Below are positions 30,811 through 43,245 of a stretch of DNA of 64,000 bases, one piece after another. Both the position numbers and the translations under genes were made by a program. Source of the DNA: Heracleum sosnowskyi (Eukaryota > Streptophyta > Magnoliopsida > Apiales > Apiaceae); contig CM061245.1 of assembly GCA_030848705.1 (NCBI GenBank), positions 37,266,711-37,330,710 of the forward strand, given 5' to 3'. Position 1 is the stretch's first letter; every line of letters begins with the position of its first letter. The notes under the pieces were generated by a model. That model did no database searches. It saw nothing but the letters and a program-made list of their open reading frames with translations, and was not told where the DNA came from.

Positions 30811-33800
30811 TTTTGCTGAAAATAGGCGAAATGGACATGTTGACCTTGTCATTAGCAATTTTCTGTGATGATAACCCAATTCGTATTTTTATTTTAGTAG
30901 GAAGTTAGCTGTTATCTTCTAGTAATCAGTGGATTAAATCAGAATTTCTGGATTTTCAATTTGAGTTAATTATTTATTAAGATATGTATTAGTTCCCAGA
31001 AATATTTAGCAATGTTCATCATTTTTCTTCTGCATTTGTGCTACTGCTTTATGTACATTTAGTCTTCTTAAAGCTTTAAACACCAACAATTGGTATTTTA
31101 GCTTTTTTCATGTGTGAATTTACCTTGTTTAACACAAATCAAATTTCCCTTCAATGACATTGGAGACAACTACCAGATCCGGGTCTGTAGGCATGGTGGT
31201 TTAATTGGAGGCTTTGCATCTTTAAGAAGCTGTGAAAGAATACTGTCAGTTCGCTGCCAGAAAATCATACCATGGAACAATTTAAAGCATCGAAAGAGAA
31301 AAGATAAATAAGTAAAAGGTGAAAGCATGCTTGTTTTCTGAAAACGGCAAAGGAGATCTGGGATTTATCTCCAGACTAAATAGGTGGGAGATGCTAAAAT
31401 CAGTGGAAAGAAAGGTTTGAACTTCATTCCGGACTCCGTTAGGCACACTAAACGTTCATAGTGGATAAACGAAGCACACACTTGAGAAAATTATAAGTTG
31501 TTTTGATATAATTTCGAATTGCTCCTAATATCTATATTCTTAGTTAGTGGTTAGTAGGATAAGTAAATGTGCAAATGTTGTCTGTGGACAAACATTGTTG
31601 TCGCAAAGGTAACAATATGGAGAAAGACGAACAGAGATTCATGCATTTTACTTCTTCTGCATTAGACTTGTGAAGAAAAGTCTCCTCAGGTCCTTCATCG
31701 AAACTATATTGTTGGCGGCTATTGACATTTGGCACAGTTGCAGCTGCAGGGGCAGCACTGTCAGCCATTGAGAAACACAACATATTCAGATGGGAACTAA
31801 CCTGTAATAATTGTCACTGCAGTTACATACTACATAAGGTAGATAAAATCAAGAAATACTCCGACAATGGCATAAACATGATAATATTTGATGCGAGTGA
31901 ATTTGAAAAGAATTAAGAGGGACATTTTTCTGCACTTAAAGCGTATTTATGTTGTGCGTCTTACGCATCTAGAATTCTCAAGTTCACAAAAAATTCAAAC
32001 TTAATCCTTAAGTACTTAAACGGTTAATATTTAAAATTTTATGAAGTTAATTATTATAATGCAAAACAAGAGGGAGAAAATTAGAGAACGCAGTTGCTTC
32101 ATCATAAATTTTATTGTGTGATTAGATATTAAAAAGTAGTTTAGTAAAATAATTTTTTACTAGTATCAGGATCAAGTCCTGACAGTTAGCAATACCTCCA
32201 TAATATAGTAGAGAACTGCATCTTTAGGGACTTGGACTAAATCTATCATAAATATGTAGGACTTGTAATCTGACTGGTATCGTTCTCTTATTATCCTCTT
32301 TCCTGTCAGTTGATGATTACAGGATCTGCAGATATTTCCTGTTGTTTGCCATGTAATTCCACTAAATTAATTACCACAATAGGGATTAAATCATTACCGA
32401 TGTTTCCTAAATCTAGCACTGTCATTGTATCTTTTCCAGCCCATCTTTGGAAATCGGACAAGTTATAGTCAAGACAACTAAAAGACAATAAACTTTCCTA
32501 TTTTTGATGCACTCATAAAGTAGAAGGCTTCAGGCAGTTCAGTTCAAAAAGCCTAGCGAACAAGGTTACAATGGCGCCATTTTTTTAAATGTAGAGAACA
32601 AGGAAAATGTTATGAAAAACTGATAAGATATTCAATCATTCCATGAACTAAAACTGCAAAATCAAATTGAAAAGAACAGTTGCAAACCTCATTTTTGTCA
32701 TACATTTTAATTGGCTCTAGCATGGCAACCTGACTGGCGTCCGTCATTTGTCCAGTACAAGTCTACTAGATCATGCTATATGTCAAGTAAATCAAAGACC
32801 GCTTCAATTTTCTTCTTTCTAGTAGAAAGATGATGGAAATAGAACAAGTAAAATATTACAAATAAACATGTCATTATTTAAATATGATAACATGCAAGGG
32901 GAAGATAGTTCAGTGAAACAATCAAATCCCAGATACCTGTTATTTTCGTTTTGGTAATGTTGGGATGCTCTGCTCATTCCTAAAGAAGTGAATTATCTGG
33001 GATCAACCTTGGTCTTTACTTGAACCAATCTTTTAATACATAAACTTGCTTCCACAAAACTTGTGTTTCCATTTTGGTTCATTTTTTTTTCCTATATAAT
33101 ATTCTGAGAGTGAGATATTTAAATTGAGTTAATTTAAATTTCCCCAGTCATCTAGCAGAAAACATACTACTTCTCATTTCCTATAAATAAATGCAGTGTA
33201 GAAATAATAGTATAAATAAGAAGGGTTTAAAAATAGAATAATAAGAAGCATTAAATTGTATGACCAACAAACTCATAAATTCCTACAACCAAATATATTT
33301 TGATCTCCCAACAACCAAATTAACTAAGTACTCCTTTATCTATAAGCAGAATAACAGAACATTGATCCTTTATAAAATTTGTTGTGAGTGAGATATTTAA
33401 ATTAGAGTAAATTACAGAGTAGTGATCGTATTTTACACCCAATTTTTTAAAATGTGATCATATTTTCAAGTTCGCAAATTTATGGCTAGTTTTCAGTTCT
33501 CGCGTTTTCAAAGAGGTAGAGCTTACTTTTTTTCAAAAGAATGGCCAGATTTTGTTTCCAATTTTAAAAAATGGCTCATTTTCACGTTCACAATTAGCAT
33601 GAGCAATTCTTTTAAAAGACAGAAATAAAATTTGATCATTAATTTACGAACTCAAAAATTTGACAAATAGTGTAAAATATGGTCATCATTCTATAATTTA
33701 CTCAATAAATTATAATTTAAGCGCCCCAGCAGAACAAATACTTTTCATTTTCTATAAATCAATGCAGAGTAGAAATAATAGTATAAAATAAGAAGGGTTT

Positions 33801-34308
33801 AAAAATAGAACAATAAGAAGCATTAAATTGTATTTCCAACTAACTCATAAATTCCAACAACCAAATTTATTTTGGTCTCCCAACAACAATATTATCAGCA
33901 CCCTCCTCCTCCAGACTTTTAATCACCAACCAATATAAGCTCCATCAGAAATTTACATCTTAAAGGTAACGCTAGCTCCTGTTTTTCTCTAAATTATTAC
34001 ATACTATGTTATGTTATAGTGTTTGTATGACTCTGTGTCTGTTTGTATATTGTGGACATACATTTTTATACAGCTCTGAGTTCAAGTTTTTGATTGTTTT
34101 TCTTACTTGCACAGACAACCTGGTCGAGTCTCAAAACAGCTTACTCACATTGTAAGTTTGTGTCTGCATACTCACTCTTTCTGCATTAATTTTATCACGT
34201 TTTTCGTTTTTTTATTGTTTCGGTAAAACTAGGTCATTAATTTACTATACTTCAGAGTTGCTAAAAAAATGTCTTGCTAAAAATATCTTAAATTTTATGG
34301 ACTGACAT
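30811..34308. other. Gene-poor region between G and the B3 gene
   Basis: No complete gene is seen. The reverse strand holds short gene-like patches at 31,160-31,270 and 31,544-31,768 that may be remains of a dead or captured gene. 33,400-33,720 includes a palindrome-rich AT segment. Two related stretches (33,170-33,290 and 33,740-33,880: AGAAATAATAGTATAAA, AAGAAGCATTAAATTGTAT) form a direct repeat about 570 bases apart. Confidence 0.4.
31544..31768 (-). other. Possible gene fragment, unrecognised
   Basis: From a reverse-strand ATG at 31,766-31,768 an ORF of 74 codons reads MADSAAPAAATVPNVNSR and then SFDEGPEETFLHK. The composition looks like real protein, with Ala-rich start and no low-complexity A/T artefacts, but no family is recognised. 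It could be a first exon or a relic. Confidence 0.2.
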
Positions 34309-35968
34309 GGTGTTCATACATACGAGGGAGATTCCAAATTTCAAGTACTTGTATTTGACACAAGTTCATTGGAGATAGATTATTCAAGAGCTGGTAGTGA
34401 CAGACCCGACTTTGTTATATCAACTCCAGTGAAGAAAGGAGTTCTTGAGATTGATGATTCTAGCAGTTCTGACAATGTGGTCAAGCCTTGTAAGAAGACA
34501 AGGACTGAATCTCCTAGTACAGAAACATCTTTGAAACTGAAACAAGAGAAAGGTATATATCGTCTATGACTTGGCGTCTTTTTATTATGTATACAATGTA
34601 AAACTAACATATACTGCAAGCACAAAAAGAAGGAAAAACTAACATATACACATATTGGTTTGTTTCTATTGACATTTTACAGCAAAAGCGGAAAAAAAAG
34701 TGGATAAAGATAGAGCCCGTGCTTTGGTTAATGCTTATAAATCGAAGAACCCGTTCTTCGTTCATCTTATAAAAGAATCACATATTGTAGGTGGAGGATG
34801 GCAAAATGTGGTAAGCTACAGAAGTGTACATGTTTGAATCTCCAATTTGATAGTTCTACTGAAAGTAAAAAGTATGCAACTTGTTTTGAAATTTAGAAAT
34901 TGCTCTAAGATACTTACTCGATTTACTCTAAATTTAAGTTGTTAAATATCAAGTGCATTCAATTATAAAAAAATGGTAATTATCTTGTTTTTTCAGTATA
35001 TACCAAAGACCTTCAAAGATGCTCATGAAAACTGGGAGAACAATGACCAACTTACCCTACAAGTTGCAGGAAGATCTTGGCTTGTTTTCTGTCAATGGAA
35101 CTTGAGATGCAACCAGTATAGAATTAGTCGTGGATGGACTATATTTGCACGTGATAATTCACTGAACGTGGGTGATGTTTGTGTTTTCGAGCTCATCAAT
35201 CGGTCAAGAAAATTGTTCAAGGTCTTCATATCTCGAGCTGCAAAAGAAACAAACTGTTAGTTCATTACCCTCTCTCTCAACACATTATACATTCTTGTGA
35301 TTGTAGGATATGAACTCATTTGGAAATTGTAATCATTATGTACTTTGCATTCCATCATTTTTTTTCTGTTGTCTATATTTTACCATTTGCTTCTTCCTTT
35401 GTGGATCATCTTGGTGAACCTGTTAATAGTTGTTTTCTCCTGATGCACTTTGTAATGTTCATTTTCTTTTCCAGGGGAAAAAAATGAAAGATTGCCTGGG
35501 GTAAGAAGTGAAGCTGACAGATCTAGAGTGCTTGAATCAGTTAAAGATTTCAAACCAGAACACCCCAACTTCATTGTCAAAATTAAAGATTCTTATTTGT
35601 ATGGTGGATCCATAGTAAGCATTTCAACTGATCTAAGCTGGTTTTTTTATAGTAATTATGTTACTTTCCCTTACCCTTTAATTATTATGTACTTATGTTT
35701 CAAAATTTTATCATATCGGCCTTTGCAGACTGTGCCATTGGAATTTATGAACAGTCACATAACCAAAGACAGTTGCAGCGTTAACCTTCAACTTCCAGAT
35801 GGAAGAGTTTGGTCAGTTAAGTGCTACATCAAGAAGAGGTGCGCCAAATTCAGTGCTGGTTGGAAGAAATTTACTAAAGAAAATAAGTTGGCTCACGGTG
35901 ACGTTTGTGGTTTTGAGTTGGTTAAGGAAAGGTTGTTTAATGTTGTCATTTTTCGACTTGAATCATAA
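34309..35968 (+). pseudogene. REM-type B3 DNA-binding gene, 5'-truncated
   Basis: Exons are about 34,309-34,552, 34,683-34,810, 34,997-35,255, 35,475-35,614 and 35,729-35,968 (stop TAA), all with GT-AG borders and matching phases. The first reads GDSKFQVLVFDTSSLEIDY, the end of a B3 domain whose beginning is missing, then an acidic/basic linker. Exons 2-3 encode a complete B3 domain (NPFFVHLIKESHIVGGGW, then VGDVCVFELINRS). Exons 4-5 encode a second (HPNFIVKIKDSYLYGGS, then HGDVCGFELVKERLFNV). B3 domains bind DNA in the nucleus; REM genes often act in reproductive tissue. No in-frame ATG precedes the domains, and a TGA at 34,303-34,305 blocks the frame upstream. The gene has probably lost its 5' end, unless an unseen upstream exon supplies the start. 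The body is otherwise intact. Confidence 0.75.
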
Positions 35969-37012
35969 GAGTTCAACTTTAATTCCTACAGATGTTCTCC
36001 CGGTAGTAACTGATCTCTAATTAAGCAAGTGATAGTTGTTGGTTTCAACATTGTGTGCTCTTCTAGCTTCATGAATAGACATCATATGTACTGAGTGATA
36101 TTTGTTGGCTTTGATGTTATTTTCACTCTGTGCAGTTTGATGATGTTTTTAATAGAACTGATTATACAGTCTGCACTGTGCAGTTGTTTGGTTGCTCTCA
36201 CAGACAACAGTATGCTTATATTTGTATCTAATTATTTAACTCTGATAATGATTTGTGAGAATTAAGATGCATCAGTTGCATTTTTTCTCCAGATTTTTCA
36301 CTCTCTATTTCAGCTTTAATAAATTCCATATTTTGGTTATGCATTATAGTTTAACTCTGGCTAATGTACAATCATTTCATGATTGGACTTCAGTGTCATA
36401 TTACTAGTTCCTTCTGAAATAGTATAATGACAGATGAAGCATAATGTACTAACCTATCATTCGAGAAATTCTCTCATTTATACGAGGAAAGAGAGAGTAG
36501 GTAACCTCGTGAGGATTATATTTTGCTGCAGAGTTTTCAAATTCATTAACTTTACAATTTAAAATAATGTTGTTTATTTATCATTCATTGGTTTCATATG
36601 GCCTCCTAGACAACATCCAAAAAATTGGGATTCTGGACTAATGGAATCTTAAGTCATGACTGTCCGGAGTGATGAATTAAAAATGGAATCTGATACGGGA
36701 TTTACCTAAGCGAATGGCCCTTAGACTATAAACAACAAAGTTTGTACTGGCCATGCTTTCACCCCTGTTGTTTGAGAATTTGGACATCATGAATAGTAGT
36801 TTAGCAGGGAGATGTATGTCTTACATAGTACAGCCAACTTGCTTAAAACCTAACTACTAAAACATGAACGAGCGAAGAATTTGTCTTTAAAGATAAATCA
36901 TTCTAAAGCTTGTCTGTTGACCATTTGGGAATAGAATGTATCTTGTTAGGGCTAATATCAACGAGCTGAAAGAGAACCAGGGAATAGCCAAAACGCTGTA
37001 ACCCAAATTAAC
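35969..37012. other. 3' flank of the B3 gene
   Basis: AT-rich with no gene seen. AATAAA-like signals lie near 36,320. The text becomes Helitron-like from about 37,013. Confidence 0.4.
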
Positions 37013-40000
37013 TCCTTATATATAATAAGCGTAAGGAGATCTTATCCAAAACTTTGGTCGGTCTACTACCAAAAATATATGATCCGTTGGATTATAAAAC
37101 TATAAATATTCAAATAGATGAGAACCGTTAGATATAATATTAAAAATTGTATTTGATTAATAATAGGATAGTATTTAAATACTAAAAGGTGTATTTTGAT
37201 AATTTAAACCAATTATAAATAGGTTTTCTATATTGAATAGAAATCTTTATGTAAAAAATCGTAATTATCTTTTCTATTTAGTTTATGGATAGTTCCAGTT
37301 AGATAATAATTATTAAATCATCATTAAATTAAAGATAATTTTGTTAGCTTCGCGTGGGCTGTAAAATTGTTAAAATATGTTGTCTAAAACTCAAGATAGA
37401 GCCAAACAGTAAAGTGATTATCTAAATTTTAATATTTTTTTTTAATTTAAACCAATTATAAATAGGTTTTCTATATTGAATAGAAATCTTTATGTAAAAA
37501 ATCGTAATTATCTTTTCTCTTTAGTTTGTGGATAGTTCCAGTTATATAATAATTATTAAACCATCATTAAATTAAAGATAATTTTGTTAGCTTCGCGTGG
37601 GCCGTAAAATTGTTAAAATCTGTTGTCTAAAACTCAAGATAGAGTCTAAACAGTAAAGTGATTATCTAAATTTTAATAATTTTTTTTTATTATTGTAGCA
37701 CCAATTTAATTTTTTTCCTAATTCTTTTAAATTTATAAATTCTATGTTTATTTCAATAAAATATTAAAATCAATTTAAGAAAAAATTAAAATCGATCTGG
37801 TCCGTGTACGACCACAATACGACCAAATTAATTATTACAGTTAGATCTTAAATAGATCGATGAGAATTGTTAGATCTAATATTAAAAAGTGTATCTAATT
37901 AATAATAGAATTATATTTAAATACTAAAAAGTGTATTTTGATAATTTAAAATTTTTCTATGTAAAAATTCTTAAATATCTTTTCTCTTTAATTTATGTAT
38001 AGTTCGAGTTAGATAATAATTGTTAAACCAAATATCAGATAACAATTCATATCGATTACAATATTAAAAATTATCAATATAATGCTCATGTATATCATAT
38101 AACAATGATACATGTGATCATGCGTTATAACAGACTTAAGAAAACTCATGTACATGAATAAATTTAAACATTTTTTTTCTGAAAGAACATAACAATTTGA
38201 TTAATCCAAATTATAATTATATTATTTTACATATAACAAACATAAAAGGATAATATAAAAATATTATTAAAATATTGAGGGTATCATATTCATAAACAAT
38301 AATTTTGAATATAATATTTAACCATCTTTTCTTTTCGTTTTATGGGTAGGTCACTGGTCAAGTTAGATAATAATTATTAAATCATCATTAAATTAAAGAT
38401 AATTTCGTTAGTTTCACATGGGTTGTAAAATCGTCAAAATTCAATTTCTAAAACTCATGATAGAACCCAAATAGTAAAGTGAGTACGTATCTAAATTTTA
38501 ATAAATATTTTTTTATAATTGTAGCACCAATTTATTTATTTTTTCACTAATTCTTTTAAATATAGAAATTTTATCTTTCTTTCAATAAAGTATTAAAATA
38601 AATTAAGAACAAATTCAAATCGATAAATACTATAATAATATGATAATAAAATTTTATATAATCATAACATAATTTTTATACTGTTTAATAATTTTAAAGT
38701 AATAATGTATTTTAAAATTTTATATACACTATAAATAAAACCGAAACATTAAAAGTAAAAGCAGTTAGTAAGATACTTATATCAGTATGTACTTGATATC
38801 CTTATTATATTAAACTCTTTTATATAATAAGCATAATAGGGATTTATCCAAAATTTTGATCGTGACAACCAAATTAATAAGGACTATTATATCTTAACTA
38901 TATAAATGAAAATCGTTTGATCAAATATTAAAAAAGTGTATTTTATTTATAATAGGATTATATTTAAATTCTAAAAAGTGTATTTTGATAATTTAAACTA
39001 AATATACCAAATATAAATAAGTTTTCTATATTGAATAGAATTCTCCATGTAAAAAATTCGTGACTTTCTTTTTTCTTCCATGGACAATTCCAGTTAGATA
39101 AAAATTGTTAAACCATCTTTTAATTAAAAATAATTTAATTATCTTCACGTGGGGTGTAAAATCGTCAAAATCTGATTGATAAAGCCCAAATCAGTAAAGT
39201 GAGTATTTAAATTCTAATAATGATTATTATGTCGTCATTATTTTAACGCCAATTTAATTACTTTTTTCTAACTATTTTAAATTTAGAAATCTATGTTCAA
39301 AAATTAAAATTAATCTAAGAAAAATTCAAATCAACAAAGAATATAATAATACGAGGATAAAATTTTATAAAATTGTGCATTTTTTTATCCTATTTTATTA
39401 AGTTATAGATCATAACTAATCAAATATAATTTATTATTAAATAATAAACTATACGCAAATGGTGATTTTGTTTTATAAGCACTCATAGAGACCTAATTTC
39501 ATTGTTAGCAGGACTATATTCATATTAAAAAAAAATCGTATTTTGAAATTGTAGACTCAGCTACAGAACAGACCTAACTTTTTTAACCTATATACATTGT
39601 AAATTATTAAATTCGAAACTTTAAAAGTTTGTTAATCAATTAGTATAATACTTTTCTGAAAAATCGTACTTTACAAAAAATATTATCAAATAACCTATGT
39701 CTGAAAGAAAAAAAAATTCAAAAAAAACCCCGTAAATTTTAATATGTTATTGGTAGATTCAAATCTTAGATCATTCTACATGATAATTTTACTGTTATAT
39801 CTAACGTTTCTCAACAATTTAATTTGAAAGATCCAACGACTATGGATTGAGTGATCAAACAAAGCGACCACACTTATAAGAAAGCTTTCATTATTTAGTT
39901 TTTAATATAATAACATAGATATTTACGGGATATACTATAAAAAAATGAATTTTATACAAGATTTTGATCGTCACGGTGTATTACTTTAAAAGAAGAACTA

Positions 40001-40876
40001 TTACAAAAAAAATAAAATTAATTGATAATTTATTTTCTCAAAAGTTCAAAGTTCCCCCATCATTAACATATTACAAAAAAGAGTATTATATTTTAGTAAT
40101 AAATATTTAAAAAAATAAAAAAATAAAAAAAATATAAATATTAAGAAAAATTAATGATGTTATCCTGGTAATTTGGTCCTAAATACCGCCAAAACATTCT
40201 CAACCGTTAGATCCAATACTTTTAAAAATAGATGATCAAGATTATATCATATAAAAAGAAATTATTATCTAAAAATGATATAAGTTAAAAGATATTATAT
40301 TAAGATTGGATTTTCCAAAAAGTTAAAACATAAAAATAGTTGTAATTAAATAATGAACCCCATTTATAACCAAAATAATAAAAATCGTTTAATCTTAAAT
40401 AGATAGGTGAAAACCGTTAGATTTAACATTAAAACATGTATTTGGTTAATAAAGGTTATTCTAATAATCTAAACTACATATAAGTTAAGTAGATTTCCTA
40501 AATCGAATAGAATTCTCAACATTAAATTTCGTCACTTTATTCTCTTTTTAGTTTTAGAATAGTTTTTAATTGAAAAAGAACTATTAAACCACAACTAAAT
40601 TAAAGATTATTTTGTGAATTTCATGTGAACCGTAAAATTGGCCAAATCTAACTTTTATAACTCAATATAAACAAATATTAAATTGAGCGTGTAAAATATA
40701 ATAAATATCAAATTTTTAACTATAATTTTTTTGGCTAAATCTTTTTTAACAATAATTTAATCATGTAAACTAATAACTTTTAAATATTAAAATATTCATA
40801 AATAAATATAATTATAAACACAATAATTATAAATAAAATTTAAGTAACCGTGCATAGCACGGGCTATAAGCTTAAG
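37013..40876 (+). mobile_element. AT-rich Helitron-like block
   Basis: Head-like sequences beginning TC occur at 37,013 (TCCTTATATATAATAAGC) and 38,816 (TCTTTTATATAATAAGC), with a weaker one near 39,906. The right end has the hairpin CCGTGC-ATA-GCACGG (40,848-40,862) followed by GCTATAAGCTTAAG, close to the CTAG-type terminus of plant Helitrons. ACCGTTAGATATAATATTAA-type words recur throughout. An internal tandem duplication of about 240 bp (37,205 and 37,448) is evident. No helicase ORF is present, so these are non-autonomous copies. Individual borders are uncertain. Confidence 0.55.
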
Positions 40877-40911
40877 TAAATAACATAAACGAAAACTACC
40901 AAAAAATTTTA

Positions 40912-42381
40912 GGGTTAAATCTCAAAGTGCTCACTGAAGTGGGGGTCTAGTATCAAATCGCTCACTGTAGTTATCGGCGTCTCATGTGTACCATTATAGT
41001 AGCCAGTGAGGACACGTCTCATGTGTACCATTATAGTAGCCAGTGAGGACATCGACGTTAATTCTATTGTTTGACCTAACGGAACCGTCTTGACTGCAAG
41101 GTCACCTAATACGTGGACACACATGGTAGTTGATATGGCATACAACTCTTTTCTTTTAAAAATATAAGAAAGAGTAGAATTCATTTAGACTTATTTTAGC
41201 ACGAACGTTGAACTCATGCTCTAATGTGAACAAATCCAACACAAACATTTCCGATCAAACCCCTCCCCCAAAAAATGGAATCCGGCAGCATTCTTGAATC
41301 AATTGGGTTGGAAATCATAGGCGTTATGTCCCCTGTATCTATATGCATGTTTCTCGTTGATCTCTTAGTCTACATTCTCTCATCTTCCTCAAATTCCAGC
41401 TCCGACCCTATCCGAACCGCCGCAAATCTTGTCTATGTCGAGACATCCTCCTATTCAACGACCCAGAAGCTCGAAGGCTCGCTTCTCAATGCCCTTGTCT
41501 TTGTTATTTTAATTGTTGTTGTTACTTTCTTGTTAGTCCTGTTGTATTATTATAATTTTACTAGTTTCTTGAAAATTTATATGCGATTTTCTGTTTTTTT
41601 TGTGCTTGGGACGATGGGTGGGTCTATTTTTCTGATTGTGATTCAGTATTTTTCGATACCCGTTGATTCAATTACTTGTTTCGTGTTGTTGTTTAATTTT
41701 AATGTGGTGGGTGTGCTTTCGTTGTTTTCGGAGGGGTTTCCGATTGTTTTGAGGCAAAGTTATATGGTTGTGTTTGGGATTATTGTTGCGGCTTGGTTTA
41801 CTAAGTTGCCTGAGTGGACTACGTGGACGTTGTTAGTGGCGTTGGCATTGTATAATTTGGTTGTTGTTTTGGCGCCTGGTGGACTGCTTAAGATTTTGGT
41901 TGAGTTGGCGTCGAGTAGGGATGGGGAGCTTCCGGCTTTGATTTATGAGGCCAGGCCGGTGGTTTCGAGGGGGAATCAGGGTGGGAGGTCTGCGTTGGGG
42001 ATGTTGGTTGGTGGGGTTTCGGATTCGGAGTCTGTAGAGGTTGAGATGGTGGCGAGGGGTGAAGGAAGTCGGAATCGGAATAGTGGTGAGGAGTATACAT
42101 ATGTTCATATTGAAAGTGATGAAATTGAAGGGGAGAGTACTCCGTTGGTGCCTAATTCAAGGGAAAGAGCTGAGTTGTACGCCATGTAATCTTCCATGTG
42201 GCTCCACGTGTGTTCACATAATTTTGACGTTAAAGTCAAAATGATTCCATTAGGTCAACTATTCAAAGTTAACGTTGTTGTCATTACTTGTTACTATAAT
42301 GGTACACATGAGACGCCGATAACTACAATGAGCGATTTGATACTAGCCCCCCACTTCAGTGAGCGCTTTGCGATTTAACCC
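40912..42381. mobile_element. Pack-MULE 1 carrying a presenilin fragment
   Basis: The element is 1,470 bp. Its ends, GGGTTAAATCTCAAAGTGC on the left and GGGTTAAATCGCAAAGCGC on the right strand, start inverted repeats that match over about 90 bases with only a few differences. They then continue with weaker similarity to about 190 bases. A perfect 10-bp target duplication AAAAATTTTA flanks it (40,902-40,911 and 42,382-42,391). A short tandem duplication (TCTCATGTGTACCATTATAG) lengthens the left arm. There is no transposase ORF. Long inverted repeats, a 9-11 bp duplication and a captured host gene are the definition of a Pack-MULE. Confidence 0.9.
41275..42189 (+). pseudogene. Presenilin N-terminal fragment with catalytic Asp replaced
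   Basis: The ORF has 304 codons with ATG MESGSILESIGLEIIGVM, the typical plant presenilin start. Six membrane helices can be read, including FVLGTMGGSIFL, PVDSITCFVLLFNF and AAWFTKLPEWTTW. Presenilin is the aspartyl protease of gamma-secretase, cutting within membranes. The TM6 catalytic motif YD is YN here (Asn194, codon AAT at 41,854), and the C-terminal helices with the GLGD and PAL motifs are absent. Plant presenilins are about 400-450 residues, so roughly the last third is missing. The reading frame is otherwise intact and GC-richer than its surroundings, which suggests recent capture of an intronless parent. It cannot be a working protease. A dominant-negative or RNA role is only conjecture. 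Confidence 0.9.
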
Positions 42382-42391
42382 AAAAATTTTA

Positions 42392-43245
42392 TAATCAAAT
42401 TAGACTTTGTGTGTTCATTGCTGACATTGGATGCAACAACATGAAAGTTGTACAAAAAAATTAAAAAATCAAGCGAGCTTAGATTTAGTTATGCTCATTT
42501 AGGGACAAGAAGATTAAGGATCATAACAATTCTGCCTAGCACTAGTACATACATAGTTTTGAAATTCATTATAGGATTTCTGTTTTGATCAAAAAAGGAA
42601 TGAAGTTGCTCAATGCAGAGCTGCAAATAAATCCTGATGAGCTGGAGTACCATTTCACTTATTCAGAGGATTTAACTAAATTCCTAGAGTTCAGGCTTGA
42701 AGTGATAAGAGGAAGAATTATACTAAAACCCAATGCAGTTAAATTGGATATTTATTGCTGCATGTAAAGATTATGCAATTCTCACTGCAGATTCCACTCC
42801 AATTTTTTACAGGTTTATCATTCATCAACATACAGAATAGAACAGAACTGAATTGAGGTATAGACTGAAGCACGTAGGTCACCTAAAGAGGATTCAAAAT
42901 AATTGCACGCATGAAAGAATTTGTATAGTATAAGTCTCGCGCATTTCTGTCACATCTTGAAAATGAGAAGACACTGTACCAATTGGCCTCTACTCCCACA
43001 CTGAATTCCCTATAGACTTCTCTTTTGCAACAGAGGCATTAATAGACATAGAAGAAATGGTTAGGAATGTATTATCAGTTATGGTTTCAATTTACTTAAT
43101 CAGTCAAAAGTAAAGAAGCACCAAAAGTATGATCATAAACTAGTAATTACAATCGTATGGTTGCTTGGAGGATCCGTTAAAGAGGACTCGAAAGGGTAGA
43201 ACTCAAAATACGAAGCCACATAATGGGATCGAAGATGCACAAGAA
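42392..43245. other. Spacer between Pack-MULE 1 and gene H
   Basis: A 60-codon ORF at 42,585-42,767 (LQINPDELEYHFTYSEDL) is open but unrecognised, and may be a fragment of a captured or retroelement gene. Nothing else is seen. LRR homology starts abruptly at 43,246. Confidence 0.35.

Noticed and set aside
41833..42108. Reverse-strand Pro/His-rich ORFs opposite the presenilin fragment
   Set aside because: They result from the GC-biased hydrophilic loop of the sense ORF and have no independent support.
41275..42189. Functional presenilin gene
   Set aside because: The TM6 Asp is Asn, the C-terminal catalytic half is missing, and the ORF lies inside a MULE.
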